A DNA stretch of 64,000 nt from Loktanella sp. S4079 (GCF_000967725.1 NZ_JXYE01000003.1:434001-498000), one strand, 5' to 3'; positions 45,854 through 55,863 are shown, numbered from the stretch's first letter. Program-made: numbers and translations. Notes: a model not told the origin generated them from the letters alone.

Positions 45854-48481
45854 ATGAGCACCAAAAAATCCACAGTAACGCCAATGATGGCGCAATATCT
45901 AGAAATCAAAGCAGCGCACCCAGATGCACTGTTGTTCTACCGTATGGGCGATTTCTATGAGATGTTCTTTGACGATGCAGTTGCAGCCGCCGAAGCATTG
46001 GACATCGCGCTGACAAAGCGTGGTAAACATGACGATCAAGACATCCCAATGTGTGGCGTACCCCATCATGCTGCCGAGAGCTATTTCTTAACGCTCATCC
46101 GCAAGGGTTTTCGTGTCGCTGTTTGCGAACAAATGGAAAGCCCGGCAGAAGCAAAGAAGCGCGGCTACAAAGCCGTCGTTAAACGCGAAGTGGTCCGGCT
46201 GGTTACACCCGGCACATTGACCGAAGATTCCTTGCTTGATGCCCGCAGACATAATTTTCTGGCCGCATATGCCGTCATCCGCGACGAGGCAGCGTTGGCA
46301 TGGGTCGATATTTCGACCGGGGCCTTTCACGTCATGCCCTGCGCTGGCGTCAATTTGGGACCAGAACTAGCCCGACTAACCCCACGAGAGGTTATTGTCC
46401 TAGACGGTTCCGAGGCAAATTGGGCTGGAATAGTGTCTGAAAATGGCGCGACACTGACCACTTTGGGTGCTGCTGCATTCGATAGCACCGCAGGCGAAAA
46501 ACGCCTCCGTTCCTTGTACAAGGTTGGATCGCTGGACGCATTTGGTGGGTTTTCACGTGTCGAGATTTCCGCAATGTCCGCCGTCGCAGAATACCTTGAT
46601 ATCACGCAAAAGGGTAATTTGCCCCTGCTCCGCCCGCCTGTCCAAGAAGGTCAATCAGCTGCAATGCAGATTGATGCGGCAACCCGGCGATCGTTGGAAC
46701 TGACCCAAGCCATGAACGGCGGCAAACAAGGTTCGCTACTACATTGCATTGATCGCACAATGACAGCCGGCGGCGCGCGTATGTTGGAACGGCGGTTATC
46801 GTCCCCATCTTGTAATTTATCCGTAATCCATGCGCGCCAAGACAGTGTGGAATATCTCGCGAAAAATTCTCGCATGACCGAAGATATCCGTGATCAACTG
46901 CGTGGCGTGCATGACCTCGATCGGGCTTTGTCCCGGCTTGCGCTGGATCGTGGCGGCCCGCGCGATATGGCTGCAATCAGAAATACTTTGGGACAGGCGC
47001 AATCCCTCGGTGCAGTCTTGGGTGACGATCTACCAGAGGTTTTGGCCGAAGCCTCAACGGATCTGTCTGGTCACGACGAATTACTAGCGCTTTTGGATGA
47101 TGCGCTGGTGGCTGAACCGCCTTTACTGTCGCGTGACGGTGGCTTCATCGCGCCCGGATTTAACGAAGAGCTCGACGAAGTGCGCAAATTGCGTGACGAA
47201 GGCAGATCAGTCATCGCCGCAATGCAGGCGGAATTCGCTGAAATGACCGGGATTTCGTCGCTCAAAATTAAACACAACAATGTGCTTGGCTATTTCATCG
47301 AAACGACGGCAACCCATGCCGATAAAATGATGGCACCGCCATTAAATGAAACCTTCATTCATCGGCAGACCACCGCGAACCAAGTCAGGTTCACGACAGT
47401 CGAACTGTCCGAGATCGAAACTCGGATATTGAATGCCGGTGGGCGGGCGCTTGAGATCGAAAAAACCCTCTACTCTAGCCTAACTCAGTCGATTATCGAA
47501 AAATCCGCGTCACTTGGAGCTTTGGCACGGGCACTAGCAGAATTCGATTTGGCGGGGTCTTTGGCGCATTTGGCCGTCGCTGAAAACTGGACGCGTCCGA
47601 TTGTCGATGAAAGCCGTGCCTTTGAAATCACTGGCGGGCGCCATCCGGTTGTTGAGGCCGCGCTTCAAAAAGCCGGAGAGCCCTTTATCGCCAATGACTG
47701 TGGATTGACGGATTCCCCAATCTGGCTGCTCACCGGACCGAACATGGCTGGTAAATCGACCTTCCTAAGGCAAAATGCGCTACTGGCGATTTTGGCGCAG
47801 ATGGGCGGCTATGTCCCAGCAACTAAGGCGCATATCGGTATTGTCAGCCAAATATTCAGCCGCGTCGGAGCGTCGGATGATCTAGCGCGCGGGCGTTCCA
47901 CATTTATGGTCGAAATGGTCGAAACCGCGGCGATCCTGAACCAAGCTGATGACCGCGCACTCGTGATCCTTGATGAAATCGGGCGCGGAACCGCGACATA
48001 TGACGGTTTGTCGATTGCATGGGCCACTTTGGAGCATCTGCACGATGTAAACCGTTGCCGCGCCCTGTTTGCGACGCACTATCACGAGATGGCGCAGCTC
48101 TCTGATAAATTGGACGGGGTCGATAACGCCACGGTGACGGTCAAAGAATGGGAAGGCGACGTTATCTTTCTTCACGAGGTCAAACGCGGGACTGCCGACC
48201 GAAGCTACGGTGTACAAGTCGCGCGATTGGCAGGCCTTCCGCCAGTTGTGGTGGATCGAGCGAAAGTCGTGCTTGAAGCGTTAGAAAAAGGTGAACGCGA
48301 GGGCGGTAATCAAAAGGCCGTTATTGATGACCTGCCACTCTTTGCCGCCACACCTGCCCCAGTTGCCACCGCAGCCCCGGCAAAGTCAGAGGTCGAAGAG
48401 CGTCTCAAGGAAATTCTCCCTGATGAGCTAACACCACGCGATGCGCTGGCATTGGTTTATGAATTGCGAGGTTTGCTGTGA
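45854..48481 (+). CDS. mutS: DNA mismatch repair protein MutS
   Basis: MutS recognises base mismatches and small loops. The 875-residue protein has the mismatch-binding domain I with the Phe-x-Glu motif (GDFYEMFF near 36-43) and connector, core and clamp domains. The ATPase domain carries GPNMAGKST near 629-637 and the DEIGRGTATYDG Walker B region. It ends in GTGA, overlapping the GTG of the downstream EamA transporter gene. It is divergent from maeB. Confidence 0.98.
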   Translation: MSTKKSTVTPMMAQYLEIKAAHPDALLFYRMGDFYEMFFDDAVAAAEALDIALTKRGKHDDQDIPMCGVPHHAAESYFLTLIRKGFRVAVCEQMESPAEAKKRGYKAVVKREVVRLVTPGTLTEDSLLDARRHNFLAAYAVIRDEAALAWVDISTGAFHVMPCAGVNLGPELARLTPREVIVLDGSEANWAGIVSENGATLTTLGAAAFDSTAGEKRLRSLYKVGSLDAFGGFSRVEISAMSAVAEYLDITQKGNLPLLRPPVQEGQSAAMQIDAATRRSLELTQAMNGGKQGSLLHCIDRTMTAGGARMLERRLSSPSCNLSVIHARQDSVEYLAKNSRMTEDIRDQLRGVHDLDRALSRLALDRGGPRDMAAIRNTLGQAQSLGAVLGDDLPEVLAEASTDLSGHDELLALLDDALVAEPPLLSRDGGFIAPGFNEELDEVRKLRDEGRSVIAAMQAEFAEMTGISSLKIKHNNVLGYFIETTATHADKMMAPPLNETFIHRQTTANQVRFTTVELSEIETRILNAGGRALEIEKTLYSSLTQSIIEKSASLGALARALAEFDLAGSLAHLAVAENWTRPIVDESRAFEITGGRHPVVEAALQKAGEPFIANDCGLTDSPIWLLTGPNMAGKSTFLRQNALLAILAQMGGYVPATKAHIGIVSQIFSRVGASDDLARGRSTFMVEMVETAAILNQADDRALVILDEIGRGTATYDGLSIAWATLEHLHDVNRCRALFATHYHEMAQLSDKLDGVDNATVTVKEWEGDVIFLHEVKRGTADRSYGVQVARLAGLPPVVVDRAKVVLEALEKGEREGGNQKAVIDDLPLFAATPAPVATAAPAKSEVEERLKEILPDELTPRDALALVYELRGLL

Positions 48482-49353
48482 AACGGCTGCTTAGCGTTGC
48501 GGCCGTTCTAATGGCGGCGATGCTTTGGGGGACAACCGGTACAGTTCAATCCGTCTTACCCGCTGACCGAGAACCGCTCGCGGTTGGTGTCTTACGTCTT
48601 GTATTTGGTGCAATTTTCCTGATCAGCCTGGCCCTTGCAAATGCACAGAGTAGATCAGGGTTTGCAACCTTGCCGAAACGCGGTGTTTTTCTCGCTGGTG
48701 CGGCGATTGGCGGGTATAATTTGCTATTCTTCTACGCTGTGGCAATCGCCGGGGTCGGTGTGGGGACGGCAATTACAATCGGAAGCGCGCCTATCTGGGC
48801 GACGCTTTGGGAAACGCTCACGCAACGCAAACTGCCCGACCGCGTGCGACTGATCGGACAGGCTGCATCAATTATTGGAGTAGCTTTGCTAGGTCTCGCG
48901 GGTGGTGCCGAAGGTGGGAATAGTTTTGGAGTGATCCTCGCACTTGGTTCAGGCGCTTGTTACGCCTGCTATTCGCTAGCAACCAGCCAACTGACAGCCG
49001 CCGCGCACACCAATACTATCGCAGCCGCCACATTTAGCGTTGCAGCTATTCTAACCCTACCCGCATTGGCATTCGTCCCGCTTGGCTGGATTGACGGGCA
49101 GGCAATTCTAGGATTGGTCTTCTTGGGCTTTGTGGCAACTGGCGTTGCCTATGCGCTCTACACATGGGGTTTAACGCAAGTCGCGGCATCAACAGCGGTC
49201 ACGCTGGCCCTAGCAGAACCTGTGACAGCATGGTTGCTCGCGACATTTTTTGTTGGAGAGCCCCTATCAACGCAGAGCGTGATTGGGGCTATACTGATCC
49301 TGTGCGGATTAGTCGTGGTAACGGCGTTTCCCGCCGTTACACGTGAAACATAG
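48478..49353 (+). CDS. EamA-family (DMT superfamily) permease
   Basis: This 291-residue protein has about ten membrane helices arranged as two EamA repeats (the MAAMLWGTTGTVQ and PLAVGVLRLVFGA motifs in the first; EPVTAWLLATFFVGEPLS in the second). Family members export small metabolites; the substrate is unknown. It begins with GTG at 48478 inside the mutS stop. Its last codons overlap the degenerate parS-like site at 49335-49350. It converges on grpE with a five-base gap. Confidence 0.88.
   Translation: MKRLLSVAAVLMAAMLWGTTGTVQSVLPADREPLAVGVLRLVFGAIFLISLALANAQSRSGFATLPKRGVFLAGAAIGGYNLLFFYAVAIAGVGVGTAITIGSAPIWATLWETLTQRKLPDRVRLIGQAASIIGVALLGLAGGAEGGNSFGVILALGSGACYACYSLATSQLTAAAHTNTIAAATFSVAAILTLPALAFVPLGWIDGQAILGLVFLGFVATGVAYALYTWGLTQVAASTAVTLALAEPVTAWLLATFFVGEPLSTQSVIGAILILCGLVVVTAFPAVTRET
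49335..49350. promoter_or_regulatory. parS-like site (two mismatches)
   Basis: CGTTACACGTGAAACA differs from the parS palindrome TGTTTCACGTGAAACA at positions 1 and 5. It lies at the end of the EamA gene, 6.5 kb from the nearest perfect copy. ParB binding is possible but not shown. Confidence 0.4.
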
Positions 49354-49358
49354 CAGTA

Positions 49359-49913
49359 TTAGGACGCTGGTGTCGAAGAAACACCAACCTGCGCAGCACG
49401 CAGCAAGCGATCATGCAGCATAAAGCCAGTAGTGGCGACCTGAATGATTTCGCCAGCCTTCGTTCCGGGCACTGGGGCTTCGAACATGGCTTCGTGGCGT
49501 TGCGGATCGAATTTTTCGCCAACTTCAGGGGTGATTGGCTCAATCCCGTGCTTTTTGAACACGCTCAGCAGTTCACGCATCGTCAGTTGAACACCTTCGA
49601 CGATGGCGGCGTTTGCCTCTGCTTCGGATTCCTCAACAGACTGCAAAGCACGGTTCATGTTGTCATAAACGGGCAGCAAATCACGCGCCAATTTTGAACC
49701 ACCATAGTTTTCCGCCTCGCGACGGTCACGGTCTGCACGTTTGCGCATGTTTTCGGCATCGGCGAGCGCACGCATGAATTTGTCTTTCATGTCATCGCGC
49801 TCTGCACGAAGTGCTTCGATTTCTTCGAAACCTGCCTCAGCAGCGAGATCCATTTCGTCGCCTTCAGCAGCGAGTTCATCAAGGCTTTGCAGTTGTTCTT
49901 CGTTGTCTGCCAT
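49359..49913 (-). CDS. grpE: GrpE nucleotide exchange factor
   Basis: GrpE releases ADP from DnaK during the chaperone cycle. The 184-residue protein has the acidic N-terminus, the long coiled-coil (about 30-90, DDMKDKFMRALADAENMRKR) and the C-terminal DPQRHEAMFEAPVPGTKAGEIIQVATTGFMLHDRLLRAAQVGVS motif region. ATG 49913 is used; the frame has a TTG one codon upstream. It follows hrcA by 12 bases, a classic heat-shock arrangement, so co-regulation with hrcA is likely. Confidence 0.96.
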   Translation of the reverse strand: MADNEEQLQSLDELAAEGDEMDLAAEAGFEEIEALRAERDDMKDKFMRALADAENMRKRADRDRREAENYGGSKLARDLLPVYDNMNRALQSVEESEAEANAAIVEGVQLTMRELLSVFKKHGIEPITPEVGEKFDPQRHEAMFEAPVPGTKAGEIIQVATTGFMLHDRLLRAAQVGVSSTPAS

Positions 49914-49925
49914 CAATTTTTCCCT

Positions 49926-50990
49926 TTAGGAGCGATCGGAAATCAATTTTCCGACCAACTGTGCGGTATAGTTCACGATTGGGACAATCCGTCCATAGTT
50001 CAGACGAGTCGGCCCAATGACGCCCACGGCGCCAATTATCTTACGGTCGGCGTTCATATAAGGAGAAACCACCAGAGAGGAACCCGAAAGTGAGAACAAT
50101 TTGTTCTCTGAGCCAATAAAAATGCGCACGCCGTCGCCTTCTTCGGCTAAATCCAGAAATTGTGCGATATCTCGCTTGCGTTCGAGGTCGTCAAACAGGC
50201 TTCTGATCCGCGCGAGATCCTGTTCGTTTTCACCGTCAGTCAGCAAATTGCCCCGCCCGCGCACGATCAGACGTTCGGTCGTTTCACCTTCGTTTTCCCA
50301 AAGCGCAAAACCCTTTTCGACAAGGTCCGCAGCGAGGCTATCAATTTCTTGGCGGCGCGCCGCAATTTCACGTGAAACAACTTTGCCTAGCTCAGACAAA
50401 GTATGCCCCGCCGCAATGGCATTTAGGAAATTCGCGGCCTCGCGCATCGACGAAGGGGTCTGGCCCGCAGGTGGTGTAAAGATACGGTTTTCGACGTGGC
50501 CATCCGCAAAGACCAAAACCACCAAGGCCCGGTCGCGTGATAGGCTGACGAAATCAATATGCTTGATCGGTGCCTCGTGCTTGGGCGTCAGAACGAGACT
50601 AGCACCCTGGGTCACGCCCGATAGGGCTTGGCCGACTTGATCCAACACAGAGGCAACGTCGCGGTCACTGTCGCCGAGCGTTTGATCGATTGTCTGCCGA
50701 TCTTTGCCATCTAGATCCCCGACCTCTAGCAAGCCATCGACAAACATCCGCAAGCCAAGCTGCGTTGGAACGCGCCCCGCGCTCACGTGCGGGCTATCGA
50801 GTAAGCCGAGGTATTCGAGGTCTTGCATCACGTTTCGGATGGTCGCAGCGCTAACTTTTTCCGAAAAGTCACGTGTCAAAGTTCGCGAACCTACTGGTGC
50901 CCCGCTTTCGAGATAGCCTTCGACCACGCGCCGAAACACTTCGCGTGAACGTTCGTTCATATCTGAGATATTGGGTGTCTGGTCAGGCAT
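49926..50990 (-). CDS. hrcA: Heat-inducible transcription repressor HrcA
   Basis: HrcA binds CIRCE operators and represses chaperone genes such as groESL. The 354-residue protein has the N-terminal winged helix ([33 protein letters not shown]) and the GAF-like effector region. No CIRCE element was seen in front of hrcA or grpE in this window. It is divergent from rph with a 115-base gap. The second parS-like site lies inside it at 50364-50379. Confidence 0.95.
   Translation of the reverse strand: MPDQTPNISDMNERSREVFRRVVEGYLESGAPVGSRTLTRDFSEKVSAATIRNVMQDLEYLGLLDSPHVSAGRVPTQLGLRMFVDGLLEVGDLDGKDRQTIDQTLGDSDRDVASVLDQVGQALSGVTQGASLVLTPKHEAPIKHIDFVSLSRDRALVVLVFADGHVENRIFTPPAGQTPSSMREAANFLNAIAAGHTLSELGKVVSREIAARRQEIDSLAADLVEKGFALWENEGETTERLIVRGRGNLLTDGENEQDLARIRSLFDDLERKRDIAQFLDLAEEGDGVRIFIGSENKLFSLSGSSLVVSPYMNADRKIIGAVGVIGPTRLNYGRIVPIVNYTAQLVGKLISDRS
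50364..50379. promoter_or_regulatory. parS-like site (two mismatches)
   Basis: AATTTCACGTGAAACA keeps the whole TTTCACGTGAAACA core of parS and differs only in the first two bases. It lies within hrcA. It could be a weak ParB site. Confidence 0.45.
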
Positions 50991-51105
50991 TTGTATTCCG
51001 GATAGAGGCTGCGCAATTAAAACGAAGTCACACCGCGCGTCAATCGGGGTTGGATTTCATATGTGGGCAGCGTATCGAGGCGTTGCAATGAAAAGGAGTA
51101 AACCC

Positions 51106-51813
51106 ATGCGCCCATCAGGTCGTCAAACAAACGAAATGCGTGAAATTTCCATTGAAACTGGTGTGACCATGCATGCGGAAGGGTCCTGCCTGATTAAATG
51201 CGGCAACACCCATGTTCTCTGCACAGCGACAATTGATGAACGCGTGCCTCCGTTTTTGAAAAACTCTGGTCTGGGTTGGGTCACTGCGGAATACGGGATG
51301 CTGCCACGTGCAACAAATACGCGAATGCGCCGCGAAGCGAAGAACGGTCAATCTGGCCGTACACAAGAAATTCAACGATTGATCGGCCGTTCGCTACGCG
51401 CAGGCGTTGATCGGGTTGCTTTGGGCGAACGCCAGATTGTTGTGGATTGTGACGTGATCCAAGCCGATGGCGGCACACGCTGTGCGTCTATCACCGGAGG
51501 ATGGGTCGCGTTAAAGTTGGCTGTACAAAAGCTGATGAAAGCTGGCGACATCATCAGCGATCCTTTGGTTGATCCGGTTGCCGCTGTGTCTTGTGGTATT
51601 TACGCCGGACAAGAGGTGCTGGACCTAGATTACCCAGAGGATAGCGAAGCCGGCGTTGACGGTAACTTTGTCATGACCGGTGGTAAGTTGATCGAAGTAC
51701 AGATGTCCGCCGAGGGTTCCACTTATACACGTGCGCAAATGGATGCCTTGCTCGATCTGGCAGAAAAAGGCGTCGCAGAGCTAACGGCAGCGCAGATTGC
51801 GGCGGTAAGCTAA
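51106..51813 (+). CDS. rph: Ribonuclease PH
   Basis: RNase PH is a phosphorolytic 3'-exoribonuclease that trims tRNA precursors. The 235-residue protein begins [19 protein letters not shown] and has the [29 protein letters not shown] and [19 protein letters not shown] blocks. ATG 51106 has an AAGGAG site and matches the family start; the frame is open upstream for about 45 more codons. Its stop overlaps the rdgB ATG (TAATG). Confidence 0.96.
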   Translation: MRPSGRQTNEMREISIETGVTMHAEGSCLIKCGNTHVLCTATIDERVPPFLKNSGLGWVTAEYGMLPRATNTRMRREAKNGQSGRTQEIQRLIGRSLRAGVDRVALGERQIVVDCDVIQADGGTRCASITGGWVALKLAVQKLMKAGDIISDPLVDPVAAVSCGIYAGQEVLDLDYPEDSEAGVDGNFVMTGGKLIEVQMSAEGSTYTRAQMDALLDLAEKGVAELTAAQIAAVS

Positions 51814-52421
51814 TGCGTAGGTTTGACGGAAAAGAACTGGTCATCGCGACCCACAACAAGGGTAAACTGGAAGAGATGATCGCCCTTTTGGGGCCTTATG
51901 GCGTAACTTTGACGTCAAACCATGATCACGGCCTTCCAGAACCAGAAGAAACCGAAACTACATTTGTCGGCAATGCCCGGATCAAAGCGCATGCCGCTGC
52001 AAAAGCAACGGGACTCCCGGCGCTTGCCGATGACAGCGGAATCGAAATTGACGGGCTAAACGGCGCGCCTGGGGTCTACACCGCTGATTGGGCAGAAACC
52101 CCTAATGGGCGCGATTTCAAAATGGCTATGGAACGGACTTGGGCCGAGTTAGAGACTGTTTCAGCACCATACCCACGCACCGCGCGGTTCTGCTGCACCT
52201 TGGTCTTGGCTTGGCCTGATGGTCACGACGAGGTCTTTGCAGGTGTAATGCCGGGTCAAATTGTCTGGCCTATGCGCGGCGAACAAGGCCACGGTTACGA
52301 TCCGATTTTCCAGCCAAACGGCTATGACATTACCTTTGGCGAAATGGACCCAGACGAAAAGAACAAAATCAGCCACCGCGCTGATGCGTTCAAAAAACTT
52401 GTCGCAGGTTGCTTTGGCTGA
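51813..52421 (+). CDS. rdgB: Non-canonical purine NTP pyrophosphatase RdgB/HAM1
   Basis: RdgB removes ITP, dITP and XTP from the nucleotide pool. The 202-residue protein shows the THNKGKLEEM start, the LADDSGIEIDGLNGAPGVYTADWAE active-site region and the SHRADAFKKL C-terminus. It overlaps rph by one base and hemW by a few bases, forming an rph-rdgB-hemW run. Confidence 0.96.
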   Translation: MRRFDGKELVIATHNKGKLEEMIALLGPYGVTLTSNHDHGLPEPEETETTFVGNARIKAHAAAKATGLPALADDSGIEIDGLNGAPGVYTADWAETPNGRDFKMAMERTWAELETVSAPYPRTARFCCTLVLAWPDGHDEVFAGVMPGQIVWPMRGEQGHGYDPIFQPNGYDITFGEMDPDEKNKISHRADAFKKLVAGCFG

Positions 52422-53571
52422 CGATTGGCAAAATGGGGGCTTTGGCCTGTATATCCATTGGCCATTCTGTCAGGCCAAATGCCCCTACTGCGACTTTAAC
52501 AGCCATGTTGTTTCGTCCATTGATCAACAGGCATGGCAGCGCGCATATCTCTCTGAGATAGAACGGATCGGCGAAGAAACGCAGGGGCGCATATTGCGTT
52601 CCGTTTTTTTCGGTGGCGGCACCCCCAGCATGATGGATCCTGATCTGGTTGACGCGATCCTATCAAAAGTCCGCGCGACCTGGTCAATGGCGAACGATAT
52701 TGAAATTACGCTCGAAGCAAACCCAACATCGGTCGAGGCCGGTCGCTTTGTCGGGTACCGACAAGCCGGTGTGAACCGTGTTTCGATGGGAATTCAGGCG
52801 CTAAATGACCGAGATTTACGTGCGCTAGGTCGCCTTCACACCGCTAAAGAGGCGCTAACGGCCTTCAGCACGGCCAGAGAGACCTTTGATCGCGTTAGTT
52901 TTGACCTGATTTACGCCCGCCAAGGCCAAGATTTAGAGACTTGGCGACAGGAACTAGGTCAAGCATTGGATTTGGCCATTGATCACCTGTCACTTTATCA
53001 GCTCACCATCGAAGACGGCACAGCCTTTGGTGACCGCTATGCCGCCGGTAAATTACGTGGATTACCCGACGATGATGTGGCAGCGGACATGTATGCCCTG
53101 ACCCAACAAATCTGCGGTGATGCCGGTTTTGCCGGATACGAGGTATCAAATCATGCGCGTCCCGGCTGCGAGAGTATCCACAACAAGATCTATTGGAACT
53201 ACGGTGATTACGCGGGCATTGGACCTGGCGCACACGGACGGCTGACCATCAACGGCCAAAAGCTTGCGACCGAGGCACCTCTCGCCCCTGGAAAATGGCT
53301 GTCACAAGTGAATGATACGGGTAACGGTGACGCGGCGCGTGTTTCGCTCAGTAAAGAAGATCAACAGTCTGAAATGTTGCTGATGGGAATGCGCGTGTTT
53401 GAGGGGGTCGCACTTGATCGGCTTCCGTTGGGCCGGACAGATGAATTTGAAAATAGTATCAATAATTTAAAAGAAATTGGTATGGTTCAAATCGAAAAAG
53501 GCCGTCTTCAGCTTACTTCTGAAGGACGGCCTGTTCTAAACGCTGTATTGCGCGAGCTATTGGTCGATTAA
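52414..53571 (+). CDS. hemW: Radical SAM protein HemW (heme chaperone)
   Basis: The product is about 385 residues. It has the radical SAM motif CQAKCPYCDFNSHV, the FFGGGTPSMM block and the C-terminal HemN-type domain. HemW transfers heme and was formerly confused with HemN, the coproporphyrinogen III oxidase; the shorter N-terminus and motif spacing here fit HemW. The start is uncertain: TTG 52414 has an AGG site five to six bases before it and gives MADDWQNGGFGLYIHWPFC, matching relatives, whereas ATG 52384 has no visible site. It overlaps rdgB, and its 3' end carries the parB terminator. Confidence 0.9.
   Translation: MADDWQNGGFGLYIHWPFCQAKCPYCDFNSHVVSSIDQQAWQRAYLSEIERIGEETQGRILRSVFFGGGTPSMMDPDLVDAILSKVRATWSMANDIEITLEANPTSVEAGRFVGYRQAGVNRVSMGIQALNDRDLRALGRLHTAKEALTAFSTARETFDRVSFDLIYARQGQDLETWRQELGQALDLAIDHLSLYQLTIEDGTAFGDRYAAGKLRGLPDDDVAADMYALTQQICGDAGFAGYEVSNHARPGCESIHNKIYWNYGDYAGIGPGAHGRLTINGQKLATEAPLAPGKWLSQVNDTGNGDAARVSLSKEDQQSEMLLMGMRVFEGVALDRLPLGRTDEFENSINNLKEIGMVQIEKGRLQLTSEGRPVLNAVLRELLVD
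53495..53532 (-). terminator. parB terminator inside the end of hemW
   Basis: The hairpin formed by AGGCCGTCTTCAG (53499-53511) and CTGAAGGACGGCCT (53519-53532), with one bulged base, is followed on the minus strand by five T. It lies about 36 bases beyond the parB stop and within the last codons of hemW. Confidence 0.65.
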
Positions 53572-54455
53572 CCACCCGACAAAGCGCGTAAAAGATCATC
53601 CAATTCGTCCAAAGATTTGTAGCCGATGGTCATTTTACCACCTTCGTCACCGTCTTTGTGATCAATCGAAACCTTCATCCGCAGCGTGGCAGATAGTTCC
53701 TTTTCGATTTGAATCGTATCCGCGTCTTTCTTGAGTTTCGGCGCGGATTTTGTTTTGGGCTTTGCTGCGCCCCCTTGCTTAGCCAGCTTTTCAGTTTCGC
53801 GAACTGACAAATTACGATGAATAATCTCACGCGCGATTTCGACCGCGCGATCATGGCCAACCAAAGCACGGGCATGACCTGCCGAAATTTGCCCCTGAAC
53901 AAGGTAATCCAAGACTTCGTTTGGCAGATTCAGCAGACGCAGGAAATTTGCAATATGACTACGGCTTTTCCCCAAAGCGGTCGCCAGCTGTTCTTGAGTG
54001 TGGCCAAAGCGATCCATCAGTTGACGATAGCCAGTCGCCTCATCCACAGCATTTAGATCTGCACGCTGAATATTCTCAATAATCGCGACTTCGAGCACCT
54101 CTGTGTCGGTGTATTCGCGCAAAAGAACGGGAATTTCGTGCAATTTCGCGATCTGAGCAGCACGCCAGCGACGTTCACCCGCAACAATTTCATAATTGTC
54201 AGAATTTGAAGGCGATTTTCGCACGATAAGGGGCTGGATAATCCCCTTTTCAGCGATCGAAGAGGCCAATTCTTGAAGCGCTTCTTCGGCAAATGTACGG
54301 CGCGGCTGATCTGGGTTTGGAACAACATGTTCGACTGGCACCATCAAATCTGGGCGGCGTGGCGCATCAGTACCCGTTTCATCTGGTGTTACATCAGACA
54401 TCAACGCCGACAAACCGCGACCTAACCCACGAGATTTTTTCGGATTGTTTGCCAT
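53568..54455 (-). CDS. parB: Chromosome partitioning protein ParB
   Basis: ParB binds parS sites, spreads along the DNA as a CTP-driven clamp and works with ParA to segregate origins. The 295-residue protein begins RKSRGLGRGLSALMSD-like and has the CTP-binding GERRWRAAQIAKL region near 90-103. The helix-turn-helix domain follows (LATALGKSRSHIANFLRLLNLP). It follows parA by three bases. Two perfect parS copies lie within 4.2 kb. Confidence 0.97.
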   Translation of the reverse strand: MANNPKKSRGLGRGLSALMSDVTPDETGTDAPRRPDLMVPVEHVVPNPDQPRRTFAEEALQELASSIAEKGIIQPLIVRKSPSNSDNYEIVAGERRWRAAQIAKLHEIPVLLREYTDTEVLEVAIIENIQRADLNAVDEATGYRQLMDRFGHTQEQLATALGKSRSHIANFLRLLNLPNEVLDYLVQGQISAGHARALVGHDRAVEIAREIIHRNLSVRETEKLAKQGGAAKPKTKSAPKLKKDADTIQIEKELSATLRMKVSIDHKDGDEGGKMTIGYKSLDELDDLLRALSGG

Positions 54456-54458
54456 GCT

Positions 54459-55256
54459 CTACGCCCTTTGTTTTTTTGATTTATTGATGACTTCTTTCGC
54501 TAATGACCGATAGGCCAATGCACCTTTGGACATGCTATCGTATTCGATCACGGGCATCGCAAACGATGGCGCTTCGCTCAAGCGAACGTTACGTGGAATC
54601 ACGGTCTTGAACACCATGTCGCCCATATTCTCGCGTGCGTCGTCTTCGACCTGAATAGAAAGATTATTCCGTCGATCATACATGGTTAAAACAATTCCTT
54701 CGATCCTCAGATCAGGATTTGCCGTCTGCCGTACGTCTCGCACCGTCAAAATCAGCTGCGAAAGCCCCTCAAGCGCAAAGAATTCACTTTGCAGAGGGAC
54801 AAGAATGGAATGCGCAGCAACCATCGCATTCACGGTCAATATGTTGAGAGATGGCGGGCAGTCGATCAATATATAGTCGTAGTAGGCGACATCCTTGCGC
54901 GCCTCTTGCAGTACATAGCGCAATAGAAAGCTGCGTTTTTCGTTATCAATCAGCTCTAGATCCGCAGAACTTAGGTCTGTTGTCGCCGGGATAATTGAAA
55001 GATTCTTAACTGTCGTCGGCAAAGCCGCCTCTTTGAGGGTCGCATCCCCTGACAGCAGGTCATATGTTGTGATTTCTCGCTGATCTTGTTCTATACCTAG
55101 TCCCGTCGAAGCGTTTCCTTGGGGATCTAAATCAATCAAGAGAACCTTTTTATTCCGCTCAGCGAGTGCGGCGCCAAGGTTAATTGTGGTTGTGGTCTTA
55201 CCAACACCGCCTTTTTGGTTCGCGATAGCGATAATTTTAGAGTCATTCACTGACAC
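54459..55256 (-). CDS. parA: Chromosome partitioning ATPase ParA
   Basis: ParA is a Walker-type ATPase that forms DNA-bound gradients and pulls ParB-parS complexes. The 265-residue protein has the deviant Walker A KGGVGKTT at 15-22, the DLDPQGNASTGLG region and the DCPPSL Walker B. GTG 55256 follows AAGGG by about seven bases and overlaps rsmG by 14 bases; the frame is open to 55292. Confidence 0.97.
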   Translation of the reverse strand: MSVNDSKIIAIANQKGGVGKTTTTINLGAALAERNKKVLLIDLDPQGNASTGLGIEQDQREITTYDLLSGDATLKEAALPTTVKNLSIIPATTDLSSADLELIDNEKRSFLLRYVLQEARKDVAYYDYILIDCPPSLNILTVNAMVAAHSILVPLQSEFFALEGLSQLILTVRDVRQTANPDLRIEGIVLTMYDRRNNLSIQVEDDARENMGDMVFKTVIPRNVRLSEAPSFAMPVIEYDSMSKGALAYRSLAKEVINKSKKQRA

Positions 55257-55863
55257 GAGATATCCCTTTGACGATAAGTATTTGGCCTTCAAGATCGGTT
55301 AAACTTGTGAATTCTTCAAGTTCAAAGCGCCAGTATTTCCGCGCATCGGCAACTTCTGCCTGCGATTTTTTCCCTTTATGTAAAATAGCTCTGCCATCGT
55401 CTTTTGAATGGCGCTGAATAAAGGGAATGAGCGTAGATAGAGTGGAAAGAGCGCGAGCAGATACTACATCTGCCTCTTGCTCTGATGCGTTTTCGATACG
55501 TTGTGATATCACGCTAGCCCGTAATCCCAGTTCCCGCGCTGCCGTTCTAAGAAACATAGCCTTTCGAAGGTCGCTTTCGATCAAAACAAATTCCGCATCG
55601 GGATTGGCATGCTTACCAACAATCGCCATTATGATACCGGGAAACCCGCCTCCACTACCAATATCGACCCATTTTTCGTAATTTTTTGGCGCATATTGAT
55701 AGATTTGGGCTGAATCGACGATATGACGTTCCCAAATTTCTGGAATAGTCGAGGGCGAAATCAAGTTAATTTTAGATGTCCATTTGCGCACCAGTGCTTC
55801 AAACGACTTCAGATCATCGAATGTTTCACGTGAAACATCTATCCCACCAACATCAAAACCCAT
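55243..55863 (-). CDS. rsmG: 16S rRNA m7G527 methyltransferase RsmG (GidB)
   Basis: RsmG methylates guanine 527 of 16S rRNA; mutants become streptomycin-tolerant. The 206-residue protein has the VDVSRETF start region and SAM motif WVDIGSGGGFPGIIMA at 65-80. The VSRET codons form the perfect parS at 55822-55837, as in many bacteria. It lies three bases downstream of mnmG and overlaps parA. Confidence 0.96.
   Translation of the reverse strand: MGFDVGGIDVSRETFDDLKSFEALVRKWTSKINLISPSTIPEIWERHIVDSAQIYQYAPKNYEKWVDIGSGGGFPGIIMAIVGKHANPDAEFVLIESDLRKAMFLRTAARELGLRASVISQRIENASEQEADVVSARALSTLSTLIPFIQRHSKDDGRAILHKGKKSQAEVADARKYWRFELEEFTSLTDLEGQILIVKGISRVSE
55822..55837. promoter_or_regulatory. parS centromere site (perfect)
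   Basis: TGTTTCACGTGAAACA, the exact 16-base palindromic parS consensus, lies in the start region of rsmG (encoding VSRET). ParB, encoded 1.4 kb away, should bind it. Confidence 0.9.
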
